Source: Palsa-504 sp963739615 (GTDB taxonomy: Bacteria > Actinomycetota > Actinomycetes > Streptosporangiales > Streptosporangiaceae). From it: a stretch of DNA of 64,000 nt. Under the pieces are notes generated by a model that saw only the letters and a program-made list of their open reading frames with translations, was not told the DNA's origin and did no database searches. Both the position numbers and the translations under genes were made by a program. This document shows, in pieces, positions 53,179 through 61,717 of this stretch (its first letter is position 1; each line of letters starts with the position of its first letter). The DNA lies in contig CAVUBD010000039.1 of NCBI GenBank assembly GCA_963739615.1, positions 43,470-107,469 of the forward strand, read 5' to 3'.

Positions 53179-53825
53179 CGATCCGGGTGGTGATCGCCGA
53201 CGACCACCGCGTCGTCCGGGACGGGCTGTGCTACCTGCTCGGCCAGGAACCAGACGTCGAGATCGCCGGGGAAGCCGGAGACGGCCGGCAGGCGGTAAAC
53301 GTCGTCGCCGCCACCCGCCCGGACGTGCTGCTGCTCGACCTGTACATGCCCGGACTGGACGGGCACGCCGTGATCGCCGCACTGCACGGCACGCCGCACC
53401 GGCCTGCCGTCGTCGTGCTCACCTCCGCTGCCGACGACGAGCACCTCGTCCGCGCCGTGCAGGCCGGCGCGACCTCCTACCTGCTCAAGACCGCCTCGGC
53501 CGAGCACGTCATCGCCGCCGTCCGCGACGCCGCCGCCGGCACCGCCAGCCTCAGCCCCGAGCTGTTGACCCGGCTCACGCAGGCGCTCCGCCGGCCGCCG
53601 CCGCCGGACCCGCTACAGCCGCTCTCACCGCGCGAACGCGAAGTACTCCGGCTGATCGCCCGCGGTCACAGCAACCGGCAGATCGCCCGGGACCTGACGA
53701 TCGGCGAGCAGACCGTCAAGACCCACGTCCGCAGCATCCTCGCCAAACTCGGCCTGCAAGACCGCGTCCAGGCAGCGATCTTCGCCCTGCGCCACCAAGC
53801 CGACAGCTACGAGCACCGACCGTAG
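53175..53825 (+). CDS. LuxR/NarL-family response regulator
   Basis: 216 aa overlapping the kinase gene by four bases. Receiver: VVIADDHRVVRDGL, phospho-acceptor Asp in VLLLDLYMPGLDG, Lys in YLLKTASAEHV. HTH: LSPREREVLRLIARGHSNRQ IARDLTIGEQTVKTHVRSIL AKLG. Intact and functional-looking. Confidence 0.95.
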   Translation: MTIRVVIADDHRVVRDGLCYLLGQEPDVEIAGEAGDGRQAVNVVAATRPDVLLLDLYMPGLDGHAVIAALHGTPHRPAVVVLTSAADDEHLVRAVQAGATSYLLKTASAEHVIAAVRDAAAGTASLSPELLTRLTQALRRPPPPDPLQPLSPREREVLRLIARGHSNRQIARDLTIGEQTVKTHVRSILAKLGLQDRVQAAIFALRHQADSYEHRP

Positions 53826-53842
53826 GGAGGAAGGTCCGGTCG

Positions 53843-54468
53843 TCAGGGCGCTGGACGTCGACGGTGACCGAGCGCCTGGAGCGTGAGGGCGGTCACGCCA
53901 GCCTCCAGGCGATCTGCATCCGGCATGGTGTCCGCGCGCAGCCGGCGGGCCGATAGCACAGACAGCACCAGCCAGGCTGCCGCCTCGGGGTCGGCGTCGG
54001 GCCGGATGCCGCCGTCGGCCTGGGCTCGCCGGATCAGGTCGGCCAGGTGAGCGGCGATCGCGCGGAGGGCCGTGCGGGCCGGCCCGGTCAGCTCGGGCTC
54101 GGCGGTCAGCGCGATCGCGTCGGCGAACAGCACGCCGTACCCGGTGCCGAGATGGTCAGTGTCGTCGTGCCGGGTCCCGGGATCTGGCGTGGCCTGGCCT
54201 GGCTGCCTGTGCATGGAGCCGGTGAGTATGTGGGCCAGCAGCCCGGACGCTGAGCCGGGGACTTCGGCTAGGTCGTCGAGCGAGGCCCGGACCTGGGCGG
54301 TGGCGCGCTCGATGACCGCGGCGAACAGCGCGGCCTTGGAGCCGAAGTTCTGGAAGATCACCGGTTCGGTGACGCCGACCCGGGCCGCCACGTCGGAGAC
54401 CTTCGCGGCGCGGTAGCCGGCCCGGGCGAATATCTCGGTCGCGGCATCCAGGGAGGCTGCCGTGCACG
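53843..54468 (-). pseudogene. TetR family regulator with altered N-terminus
   Basis: SLDAATEIFARAGYRAAKVS DVAARVGVTEPVIFQNFGSK AALFAAVIERATAQVRASLD is a complete HTH, followed by a normal C-terminal domain ending LTLQALGHRRRPAP. The first ten or so residues are replaced by sequence antisense to a methyltransferase fragment. A GTG at about 54468 could still start a near-complete protein, so activity is possible. Confidence 0.65.
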
Positions 54469-54907
54469 ACACGCTCAAGCACCTGCACCGGGGGCGGCGC
54501 GGCAAGGGCACCACGATCGACCACTTCCGGCTGAATGAGGTGGTGAGCCAGATCGCGTTCGGCGGGCGCCGCAGCCGCGCATACCAGCGGATCGTCTCGC
54601 TGGCCGGGGTGCGGCCGGGCGATTCCGTGCTGGACGTCGGATGCAGCAGCGGGTACCTGGCCAGGAAGCTGGCCGCCGCCGCCGGGCAAGAAGGCCACGT
54701 CACCGGGGTGGACCCAGCGCAGGCGGCGGACTTCGACCCCACCCGCCGCGGCCCCTCCCGCTTCACCGAGGCGGATCGCGGATGCGCCGCGCCGCTGCCA
54801 CGGTTGGCTCCCTGGAGGAGCTGGCCGCCGCAGCAGGGTACCGGGTCGAGTCCGCCGGCACGCTGCCCCTGCTGCGCTACGTCCTGGCCATCCGGCCAGG
54901 AGGTTAA
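54462..54907 (+). pseudogene. Class I SAM methyltransferase, internally deleted
   Basis: N-terminal half LKHLHRGRRGKGTTIDHFRL, SRAYQRIVSLAGVRPGDSVL DVGCSSGYLARKL (SAM motif I) and HVTGVDPA, then a jump to DFDPTRRGPSRFTEADR and, in another frame, GSLEELAAAAGYRVESAGTL PLLRYVLAIRPGG, the natural end. About 80 codons of the core are missing. Confidence 0.65.
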
Positions 54908-55012
54908 GGGTGCCGCCGCCGCGCTCATCGGCGCCTTCGCCACGGAGCACCGCTGCGAGCAGCCCAGTGATGCCGAAGTACTGGAGCGCATCCATCGGCC
55001 CGGGCCGCCTCT
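54903..55012 (+). pseudogene. Fragment of the unknown gene seen at 57.3-57.7 kb
   Basis: Frames reading AAALIGAFATEHRCE and QPSDAEVLERI match ADALVGAF, STEYRCEQPGDDEVLGRI at 57480-57560. About 30 codons; family unknown. Confidence 0.4.
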
Positions 55013-55149
55013 AGCGTCCCGGTCAGAACCGGGCCCGCGGCTGGACCGGCAGGAGTTCTGCGCCTTCCAGCTGTTGCGTCCATCGGTCATGTCGAACTGG
55101 GTCTTACCCGAGGCCGGGTCGAACAGGAACCCGTGGCGACGGTTGTAAC

Positions 55150-55430
55150 ATTCGCGGGCCCGGCGGTGTCTTCACCGGCTGCGGACGCTCTCGCGCAGCC
55201 GTGAGGACTACGTGGGCGAGTGGCTGCCGGAACCGCTGCTGACCAGCCCTGATGTCGCCGAGGACGTCGAACTCGCGGAGAGCGTCTCGATCGCGATGCT
55301 GACCGTGCTAGAGACGCTCGGCCGGCGGAGCGGGCGGTGTTCGTGCTCAGCGAGGTCTTCGAGATGCCGTACGGCGAGATCGCCGAGGCCATCGGGAAGC
55401 CCGCGGGCACGGTGCGGCCGCGCCCCCCGA
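55150..55430 (+). pseudogene. SigJ-type ECF sigma factor fragment
   Basis: RLRTLSRSREDYVGEWLPEP LLTSPDVAEDVELAESVSIA MLTVLETLG, then a one-base deletion, then AERAVFVLSEVFEMPYGEIA EAIGKPAGTVR. This is the region 2-4 linker and the start of region 4. Both ends of the gene are missing. Confidence 0.65.
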
Positions 55431-55530
55431 TCGGCGCGACAGTCAGTGCCCTGGCCGTGGAACCGAATCCGCCGGGCGTCTTTATCAGAGGTGACTCTGT
55501 TACCGCCCGGCGTTGAAACGCGCCCGCCGG

Positions 55531-55667
55531 TCATGACGCCTGGTCGACGTGCTCGAGGAAGATCCGGCGATCGAAGCCGCCGCGCTCGGCCCGCTTGCGG
55601 TTGGCCTGGAGCTCGATGTCCTCCCACGTCATGCCGATAGCTGGGCCGCACCGTATGATCCTCGGGG
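55531..55667 (-). pseudogene. NTP pyrophosphohydrolase (MazG-like) C-terminal fragment
   Basis: Minus strand: MTWEDIELQANRKRAERGGF DRRIFLEHVDQAS. The KRAERGGFxxR ending is typical of phosphoribosyl-ATP pyrophosphohydrolase-like proteins. Only the last 33 codons are seen. Confidence 0.5.
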
Positions 55668-55710
55668 TGGTGAGCTCGCGGTCGGCGGCTCGCCGATGAT
55701 CGGCAACCGG

Positions 55711-55738
55711 TTGCGTCTGGCAACTTTGCCAGACGCAA
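55711..55738. promoter_or_regulatory. 28-bp perfect palindrome before the ScoMcrA-like gene
   Basis: Arms TTGCGTCTGGCA (55711-55722) and TGCCAGACGCAA (55727-55738) around a 4-base centre ACTT, ending 17 bases before the GTG at 55756. The length and perfect match make chance unlikely; operator or RNA hairpin. Confidence 0.65.
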
Positions 55739-55755
55739 GTGCTTACCATTGCCGT

Positions 55756-56235
55756 GTGGCACTGCGGGAACTGTCCCGCCGCGAGATTCTCCAGGCCGTG
55801 GCGGAGTATGACCGGCTTGGCCAGGATCGGTTCCTCGAGAAGTACGGGTTCGGCGCGGCCCGCTCGTACCGGCTGGTGGTTGACGGCAAGACCTATGATT
55901 CGAAGGCGATCGTGGGCGCGGCACACGGCTTCCTTCCAGGCCAGGAAGCGCTTGCCCCCGCCGACTTCAGCGGCGGGGCGGCGACCGTCGGACGCTTGCT
56001 GAGCAGTCTCGGCTTCCAGGTGACGCAGGCGGCATCTGGCCTGACGGTAGGGAAGCTGATCGAGCTGCTCTCCGCGTTGCGGCCGTATCGGTCGCCGGCT
56101 GGCCGCCAGGCGCTCTACCAGCCGCTGGCCCTGCTGTGGGCGGTCGGCTGTGCACACCAGGGTCTTGCGCGGATGGCGGAATGGAGCGAGACGGAGGCCG
56201 CGCTCGGCGAGTTCCTCGAACGTCATGAGCCGGGC
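55756..56235 (+). pseudogene. ScoMcrA-like type IV restriction enzyme, N-terminal part
   Basis: From a GTG: VALRELSRREILQAVAEYDR LGQDRFLEKYGFGAARSYRL, DGKTYDSKAIVGAAHGFLPG (the N-terminal head domain seen in ScoMcrA-like enzymes), then LTVGKLIELLSALRPYRSPA and LYQPLALLWAVGCAHQGLAR, the start of a sulfur-binding domain. At about 56235 the sequence becomes the antisense tail of an ATPase gene. The SRA and HNH parts are missing. These enzymes cut phosphorothioate- or methyl-modified DNA. Confidence 0.6.
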
Positions 56236-56613
56236 CCAGGCGGTGCGCCCGCGATCGTCCCCGTCGATGCCCCAGTTTCCCGCCCCGGCGATCGCCGCCA
56301 CGACATCGAACCCATGCGGCCGCCCATCGTCGCGCGGCCCGTCACGCCACGGCCCTCCGGCGTCCTCCACCTCGATCCGCAGGCGGTCCTGTCCGGCTTC
56401 GGCGCGCAGGGTGAATGCGCCGCCGTGCCGGGAGGCGCTGTGCAGGACCGAATTGGCGGCGAACTCCGAGGCGACCAGGACCGCCTCGCCGGCCTGCGGG
56501 CAGCCGCCCACACACCCGGCCAGCGCGGCCCGCGCGAGCCTGACCTGACCGGGTTCGGCGGGGTAGGTTCCGGTGTGACGGCGGGTGCCCGCCGCCGCGG
56601 CTGTCGTGGTCAC
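56225..56613 (-). CDS. HATPase_c anti-sigma-factor-like ATP-binding protein, 3' end altered
   Basis: From a GTG at 56613 with AAGGGAGAG upstream. GTYPAEPGQVRLARAALAGC, AVLVASEFAANSVLHSASRH (N-box), LRIEVEDAGGPW (G1 box), GFDVVAAIAGAGNWGIDGDD (G2) and TAWARL. The domain is complete, about 130 aa, as in single-domain RsbW-like kinases of actinomycetes. The natural stop has been lost at the junction with the ScoMcrA-like fragment, so the frame reads on into antisense. Confidence 0.7.
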
Positions 56614-56746
56614 TGGCTCTCTCCCTTGGCCCGGATTTGTGTTTCACAGCCTGTCGCGTGAGGGCTACCGTTGGAAACGGGATCGGCCCGGATGCCCACT
56701 GATCGCCGGCCCGGGGCCGCCCTCCCCGAGAGGATGCCGGACAGAT

Positions 56747-57302
56747 GCCGAACGATGCCGGCCGTCCGGGACGCCCCCGGGCGTATTCGGCGCGGAGCTG
56801 CGCTTCTACCGCACTAGGGCAGGCCTGTCCCAGAAGGACCTGGCCGCCAGGGCCACCGTCTCGCACGACGTGATCAGCAAGATCGAGACGGGGGACCGGC
56901 CGCCCGCGGAGGACTTCCCGCCCCGCCTCGACGCGGTACCGGAGCTGGACACCCGCGGCGCGCTGTCCCGTCTGTGGGATCAGCTGAAGAAGGGCCAGAG
57001 GCAGCGCCTGTACGGCTGGTTCCAGGAGTGGGTCGGCATCGGAGCCCGGGCCACGGTCCTGCGCTGGTACGAGCCGCTCGTCGTCCCCGGCCTGCTGCAG
57101 ACCGAAGAGTATGCCCGCGCGATCCTGTCCGCCCGCCCCGGCGGCAACCTGGACGACCTAGACGAGCAGGTAGCCGCGCGTCTGGCCCGGCAGGCAGTTT
57201 TGGACCGAACGGGTGCGCCCCAGCTCTGGTGCATCCTCGACGAGGGCGTCCTGCACCGCGCCATCGGCGGCAGCAAGGTGATGCGAAGCCAGCTCTACCA
57301 CC
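56747..57302 (+). pseudogene. XRE/DUF5753 regulator, truncated
   Basis: The start MPNDAGRPG is followed by a one-base shift to PPGVFGAELRFYRTRAGLSQ, KDLAARATVSHDVISKIETG, then QRLYGWFQEWVGIGARATVL and PQLWCILDEGVLHRAIGGSK VMRSQLYHL. At 57302 it joins an unrelated gene. No DUF397 partner follows. Confidence 0.65.
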
Positions 57303-57705
57303 TGGATGAACACGAGCCGGAGTTCCCCGAACTGGACGGGCCAGTGTTTCTGCTCGGCACGTGCGTGCTGATGGACGCGGTTTGGGCGGCGGTAGGGGAG
57401 GACCCGCTCACCGACGTCCTCGGCGTGCTGCTGCCCGTGCTGGACGCCGCCGTCCTTGGCGTGGACAGCCAGATTGCCGCCGACGCGCTCGTCGGCGCCT
57501 TTCCACGGAGTACCGCTGTGAGCAGCCCGGTGACGACGAAGTGCTGGGGCGCATCGAGCACTACAGCGGCGACGCGCTGGAGAACCTCGCCGCCGCCGGG
57601 GCCGTGCCGCCCAGCGACGTCCTCCCGGCGGGGCTGACGATACTGTCCGCGCTCGCTCAGCTCTGCCGGACCGACTCGGCTTCGGTTCTCCAGCAGGTGC
57701 CCTGA
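57303..57705 (+). pseudogene. Unrecognised gene, C-terminal part, frameshifted
   Basis: ELDGPVFLLGTCVLMDAVWA, GVLLPVLDAAVLGVDSQIAA DALVGAF, then a one-base shift near 57505 to STEYRCEQPGDDEVLGRIEH, YSGDALENLAAAGAVPPSDV, ending VLQQVP. Helical; family not recognised. A shred of the same gene is at 54903. Confidence 0.45.
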
Positions 57706-57785
57706 CGGCACGTCCCGGCCACCTGACCGCGCCCCCGTCGGCAGTGCAAATCCGCCCGGACCGTGTACGGGCTAGGGTCTTCCAT

Positions 57786-57935
57786 ATGACCGAACGGGCG
57801 GGCGATCAAGGAAATCCCGTAACCCAGCACACGATTCCTGCCGCCGAGCCTGGGCCGCCCCTGGGAACCCTCCACCACGTCGAACTGTGGGTCCCCGACG
57901 GCTTCGAGGTCGAACTCGTCGCCACCGAAACGTGA
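57786..57935 (+). pseudogene. Internally deleted mini-gene of a VOC-type protein
   Basis: 49 codons with start and stop: MTERAGDQGNPVTQHTIPAA, TLHHVELWVPD joined in frame to GFEVELVATET. The first is a VOC N-terminal strand, the second the family's C-terminal strand; the ~100 residues between are missing. The same end occurs at 19600-19657. Confidence 0.55.
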
Positions 57936-58126
57936 TCAGCGAATGTGACCGGAGCCCGAACGACCATCCGGCCGCGATCACGACAGCGCTGGATCCCCTT
58001 CCGGTCGGACACGCAGCTGGCGTACCGCCGTAGGACCACTGCCCGGCCGGGATAATTGAAGTTCTTTATGACCGAACGAACCACCTGCTTGCCCTGGTCA
58101 GGCCTGTTGTCATCCTCAGGAGGGAC

Positions 58127-58438
58127 GTGGATATCCGCTCAGCACAGAAACGAGCCTGGCAGAACAAAGTCGCCAAAGGGTTCAATACCACCGATGTCCC
58201 GCTGGAGTTCTGCCTGCTCCAGGGGGAGATGGCCGAAGCATTCGACGCCTGGTGCAAGGGCCGCGACAACCTCGGGGAAGAGCTGGCCGACGTGGCGATC
58301 TACCTGCTGAGCCTGGCCGAGATGACCGGCGTCGATATGCAGGACGAGATCGAGGCCAAGATGGCCAAGAACACGGCGCGCATCTACCAACGCCTGCCGA
58401 ACGGCGTTCTCGCGAAGAGCAACAGCGACGCCGACTAG
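58127..58438 (+). CDS. MazG-like nucleotide pyrophosphohydrolase
   Basis: 103 aa from a GTG after CAGGAGGG. VDIRSAQKRAWQNKVAKGF, EFCLLQGEMAEAFDAWCKG (ExxE), LGEELADVAIYLLSLAEMTG VDM (ExxD) and KMAKNTARIYQRLPNGVL. These are the paired metal-binding helices of all-alpha NTP pyrophosphatases that cleave NTPs to NMP and PPi. Intact parent of the mini-copy at 11142. Confidence 0.82.
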   Translation: MDIRSAQKRAWQNKVAKGFNTTDVPLEFCLLQGEMAEAFDAWCKGRDNLGEELADVAIYLLSLAEMTGVDMQDEIEAKMAKNTARIYQRLPNGVLAKSNSDAD

Positions 58439-58623
58439 CCATCCGCTAATCCAGATGCCTCGCTAGCCAACGGTGGACGTCGCTTACATCTCCTGGCGTC
58501 GCCACCAGGTCTTCAAAGCCGCCGCCGGAATGTAGATCCAGGTTGCTAGGCGCTGACACCCCTAATGAAGACTCGCCAGGTCTCCTGCGAGACGACGAGC
58601 TTCGCCCGCGGGGGGGAGCAGGG

Positions 58624-58977
58624 CTACCGATCGGTAAGTAGGCCCCTGGCAGCCCAGGAGCGCCCAGGCAGGAGCCCCCTTGGCGCCGTTGCAGAGGGCT
58701 CCTGTCTGGGCGTGCTACCGGCGCCTCCGCTTCCGGGTCTTGCCCAGGCAGATTTGCGCCCGGTTACCCGGCCTAGTGCGGTTCGGGAGCTGCGCTCTGC
58801 GACGTTTCCCGGCGGCTCGTTCGGCTTGTCCTGCGCATCAACCTCAATGTTGATGGATACCAGCTTGAGCAACGACGCGCTGAGCCTGAACCGGCTGGGC
58901 TTGCCCTGCCGCACCACGTAGAAGACGAGCGCGAGGACCGGCAACACGACGATGCACGTGATCCATATGGCCAGCAC
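58624..58977 (-). CDS. Small single-span membrane protein
   Basis: 117 aa from a GTG at 58977 with GGGAG upstream. An N-terminal membrane helix LAIWITCIVVLPVLALVFYV then KPSRFRLSASLLKLVSINIE VDAQDKPNEPP and a variable Pro/Arg-rich tail. The RFRLSASLLKLVSINIEVD segment resembles a conserved motif of small actinobacterial membrane proteins of unknown role. Confidence 0.5.
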   Translation of the reverse strand: MLAIWITCIVVLPVLALVFYVVRQGKPSRFRLSASLLKLVSINIEVDAQDKPNEPPGNVAERSSRTALGRVTGRKSAWARPGSGGAGSTPRQEPSATAPRGLLPGRSWAARGLLTDR

Positions 58978-59074
58978 GACAGTACGCTCCCGTAGCCATC
59001 ATGCCCGTCATCGCTTCTAACACCGGCTGATGATCCACGTGGGATATGGATCTTTTCGGGCGTGCTGGCCAGGC

Positions 59075-59870
59075 TCGTACTTGATCGAGTAGTTCTCCAC
59101 TCCCGCTCGCACGCCCTGCCGCACGACCCGGTACAGGTCGGTGAACACCCCCAGCCGGAACAGGTCGTCCACCTCGTCCTCACGCGTGGCAAAACGTCCC
59201 ATCAGCGCGCCCACTGCCTCCTGCCGCGTCCCGTGGAGTTCGGTGAGATGGCCGGCCGACGTGGGCTCGTAATGGTTGTAGTGGTAGACGTGCAGGCCGG
59301 GTCGGCGGGCGCGGCGTTCGGTGATGAAGTCGGTCAGCTCCTCGAACGCGCGCTTCTCACCCGGCCGGTCAAACGCCCGGATCTGCGTGTACCGGCCCCG
59401 CCCCGCCTCGTCGGCCTCGGCCGTGTCCACGACGCCGAACAGGTACTGCAGCCCGAACTCCCGGCCGTCCTCGCAAGTAGTACCGGGCCCCCTCGATATC
59501 GAAGAACAGGTCCCCGCCGGCCGGTTCGGGCAACGCGAGCAGCCCCCGGTTGGCGACCAGGCCGCCGCCGTCCCGTTCGGGCTCCAGGATCTCGTACCGG
59601 ATGACCGGCAGATGGCGCAGTGCTCGACCGGCTCCGGGTAGACCTTGGCCGCAGGGTCCCCGCCGAGGGCGGCCGCCAGCAGCCGCCGCGTCTGCCGCTC
59701 ATAAGCGGCAAAGTCGTCCACCTTGAACGAGGCGAACTCCCCGTTACCCAGCGCCAGGTGCATCCACCGCGGCTCTACCTGCTGCACGCCGGCCAGCAGG
59801 TGCGAGTAGAACGCGGTCTGCAGCACGGCACGCGCCTTCGCCGACCGGGCCAGCTTGGCGTCCACGACCT
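59075..59870 (-). pseudogene. TM0106-family RecB-like nuclease, copy C
   Basis: VVDAKLARSAKARAVLQTAF, LALGNGEFASFKVDDFAAYE, CAICR, then a jump (about 80 codons missing) to VIRYEILEPERDGGGLVANR and LALPEPAGGDLFFDIEGARY; one extra base near 59467 shifts the frame to DGREFGLQYLFGVVDTAEAD and onward to FRLGVFTDLYRVVRQGVRAG. Both ends are missing; the 5' side is fused to an XRE gene. Confidence 0.7.
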
Positions 59871-59934
59871 TGTCAGTGGACTCCGTTCCGGCCGCGGCTC
59901 CCCGTCTGGGGCGGGAAGCAGTTCGGCCCGGACG

Positions 59935-60617
59935 GGGGAGCGGCCGCCGGCTGGGGACTTCCCGCCCCGCCTCGACGCGGTACCCGAGCTGGACACCCGC
60001 GGCGCGCTGACCCGCCTGTGGGATCACCTGAAGAAGGGCCACAAGCAGCGCCTGTACGGCTGGTTCCAGCAGTGGGCCGACATCGAAGCCCAGGCCACGG
60101 TCCTGCGCTGGTACGAGCCGCTCGTCGTCCCCGGCCTGCTGCAGACCGAGGAGTATGCCCGCGCGATCCTCAGCGCCCGCCCCGACGGGAACCTGGACGA
60201 CCTGGACGAGCAGGTAGCCGCCCGTCTGGCCCGGCAGGCAATTTTGGACCGGACGGGTGCGCCCCAGCTCTGGTGCATCCTCGACGAGGGCGTCCTGCAC
60301 CGCGCCATCGGCGGCAGCAAGGTGATGCGAAGCCAGCTCTACCGCCTGGCCGAGGTGGCGGAGCACCCGAAGACCACCATCCAGGTCATCCGCTCCGGCG
60401 GCGCCCACGCGGGCCTGCTCGGTGGGTTCATCATCGCGGATCTCGACAGCAAGCCGTCCGTGGCCTACCTGGAGACGGCGGCGCAAGGGCAGGTCACTGA
60501 CAGCTCCTCGGTGGCAGGTCATGTCGCTCTTCGTTCGATAGACTCCGGGCACAGGCCGAGTCGTGGGTCGCGTCCCGCGACCTGATCAGGAAAGTGGCCG
60601 AGGAACGATGGACGTGA
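59935..60617 (+). pseudogene. XRE/DUF5753 regulator, HTH missing
   Basis: Begins at ERPPAGDFPPRLDAVPELD, i.e. after the HTH, and runs through LRWYEPLVVPGLLQTEEYAR AILSARPDGNLDDLDEQVAA, APQLWCILDEGVLHRAIGGS, IQVIRSGGAHAGLLGGFIIA and SVAYLETAAQGQV. A frameshift near 60525 separates the end SRDLIRKVAEERWT, whose stop overlaps the following DUF397 ATG. Without the HTH it cannot bind DNA normally. Confidence 0.7.
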
Positions 60618-61717
60618 CCGGCGTCGCGTGGCGCACGAGCAGCTACAGCGGCGACAACGGGGGAGCCTGCGTCGAGGTCGGCACGACCGGCCCGGCCGTA
60701 GCGGTCCGCGACAGCAAGCACCCAGACGGCCCCCAGTTGGCCTTCGCCCGCCGACACCTGGAAGGCCTTCACCGAGCAGCTGAAGGCGGCCGTCTGACCC
60801 GCGACGAGCTGCTGGCGCAGCTGGCCGGGCTCCGGCAGGCCCGTGTCGGCCAGGTGCGGGTGCCGCACAAGCCGCTCCTGCTGTTGTGGCTGTTCGGCCA
60901 GTTCGCAGCCACCGGCAGCAGCGCAGCCAGCTACCAGCAGGCCGAAGAGCCCGTCAGCCAGCTGATCAACGAATTCGGCCCGCCCGTGGCCAGCCCCGCC
61001 GCCGCTCGCCAGCGGGCCGCCATGCCCTTCGTTCACCTGGAACGCGACCTGTGGGACCTGCGCGACGCCGCTGGCCAGGAGATCGGCCCGGACGCTCCCG
61101 AGCGCCGCGCCTGGCTCCTGGACCGCGGAGCGGTAGGCCGCCTGCGAACACCCGTCGAACGTCTCCTGGCCGACCCGAAGACCCTGGCAGCCGCCGCCCG
61201 CCTGCTCCTGGACCTGCACTTCACCCCGGTCCTCGCCGAACTGATCTGCGCTGCGGTCGATCTCGACGTGCCCGCCCTCGACCTGGCCGGAACCGGGGGA
61301 GCGGCCCAGGCCATCCGCCTTCGCCCGCGCCGCCGGGGCTTCGCCGAAGAGGTCCTGCGCGCCTACGCCTACCAGTGCGCCATGTGCGGCTTCGACGGCG
61401 CGCTCGGCCGCTATCCCGTCGGGATCGAAGCCGCCCATGTCCGCTGGCACAGCCAGGCAGGCCCCGACGAGATAGCCAACGCCCTGGCGCTGTGCGCCCT
61501 CCACCACGCCCTGTTCGACCTCGGCGTCCTGGGCATCACCGAGGATCGCCGGATCCGCGTATCCAGCCTGTACGTGGCCAGGAACGATGCCGGCCTGGCC
61601 GTGGACGCGCTCGCCGGAAAACCCCTACTCATCCCCAGGCCGCACCAGCCGACGGTAGACGTTATCCACATCTCCTGGCACCACGATCAGGTCTTCAAAG
61701 GCGCTATACGGATCTGA
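60608..61717 (+). CDS. DUF397 fused to phosphorothioate-type HNH restriction endonuclease
   Basis: 369 codons from ATG 60608. Residues 1-47 are a DUF397 start (MDVTGVAWRTSSYSGDNGGA, AVRDSKHPDGPQLAFA); a one-base change near 60748 removes the DUF397 end (another frame still reads ADTWKAFTEQLKAAV-stop at 60797) and opens the frame into LTRDELLAQLAGLRQARVGQ VRVPHKPLLLLWLFGQFA, a sulfur-binding domain. The C-terminus is an HNH nuclease: YQCAMCGFDGALG, IEAAHVRWHSQAGPDEIANA LALCALHHALFDLG. Relatives recognise phosphorothioated DNA and cut it. The nuclease has no ATG or GTG of its own before residue 60, so the fusion start or a CTG at 60794 must serve. Confidence 0.78.
   Translation: MDVTGVAWRTSSYSGDNGGACVEVGTTGPAVAVRDSKHPDGPQLAFARRHLEGLHRAAEGGRLTRDELLAQLAGLRQARVGQVRVPHKPLLLLWLFGQFAATGSSAASYQQAEEPVSQLINEFGPPVASPAAARQRAAMPFVHLERDLWDLRDAAGQEIGPDAPERRAWLLDRGAVGRLRTPVERLLADPKTLAAAARLLLDLHFTPVLAELICAAVDLDVPALDLAGTGGAAQAIRLRPRRRGFAEEVLRAYAYQCAMCGFDGALGRYPVGIEAAHVRWHSQAGPDEIANALALCALHHALFDLGVLGITEDRRIRVSSLYVARNDAGLAVDALAGKPLLIPRPHQPTVDVIHISWHHDQVFKGAIRI

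Noticed and set aside
52263..53825. 520-codon open frame spanning the kinase and response regulator genes
   Set aside because: Its first 300 codons are an out-of-frame reading of the kinase; only the part from 53175 is real.
53843..55090. One 415-aa TetR protein
   Set aside because: Only the part below about 54468 resembles TetR; the rest is antisense of a methyltransferase remnant.
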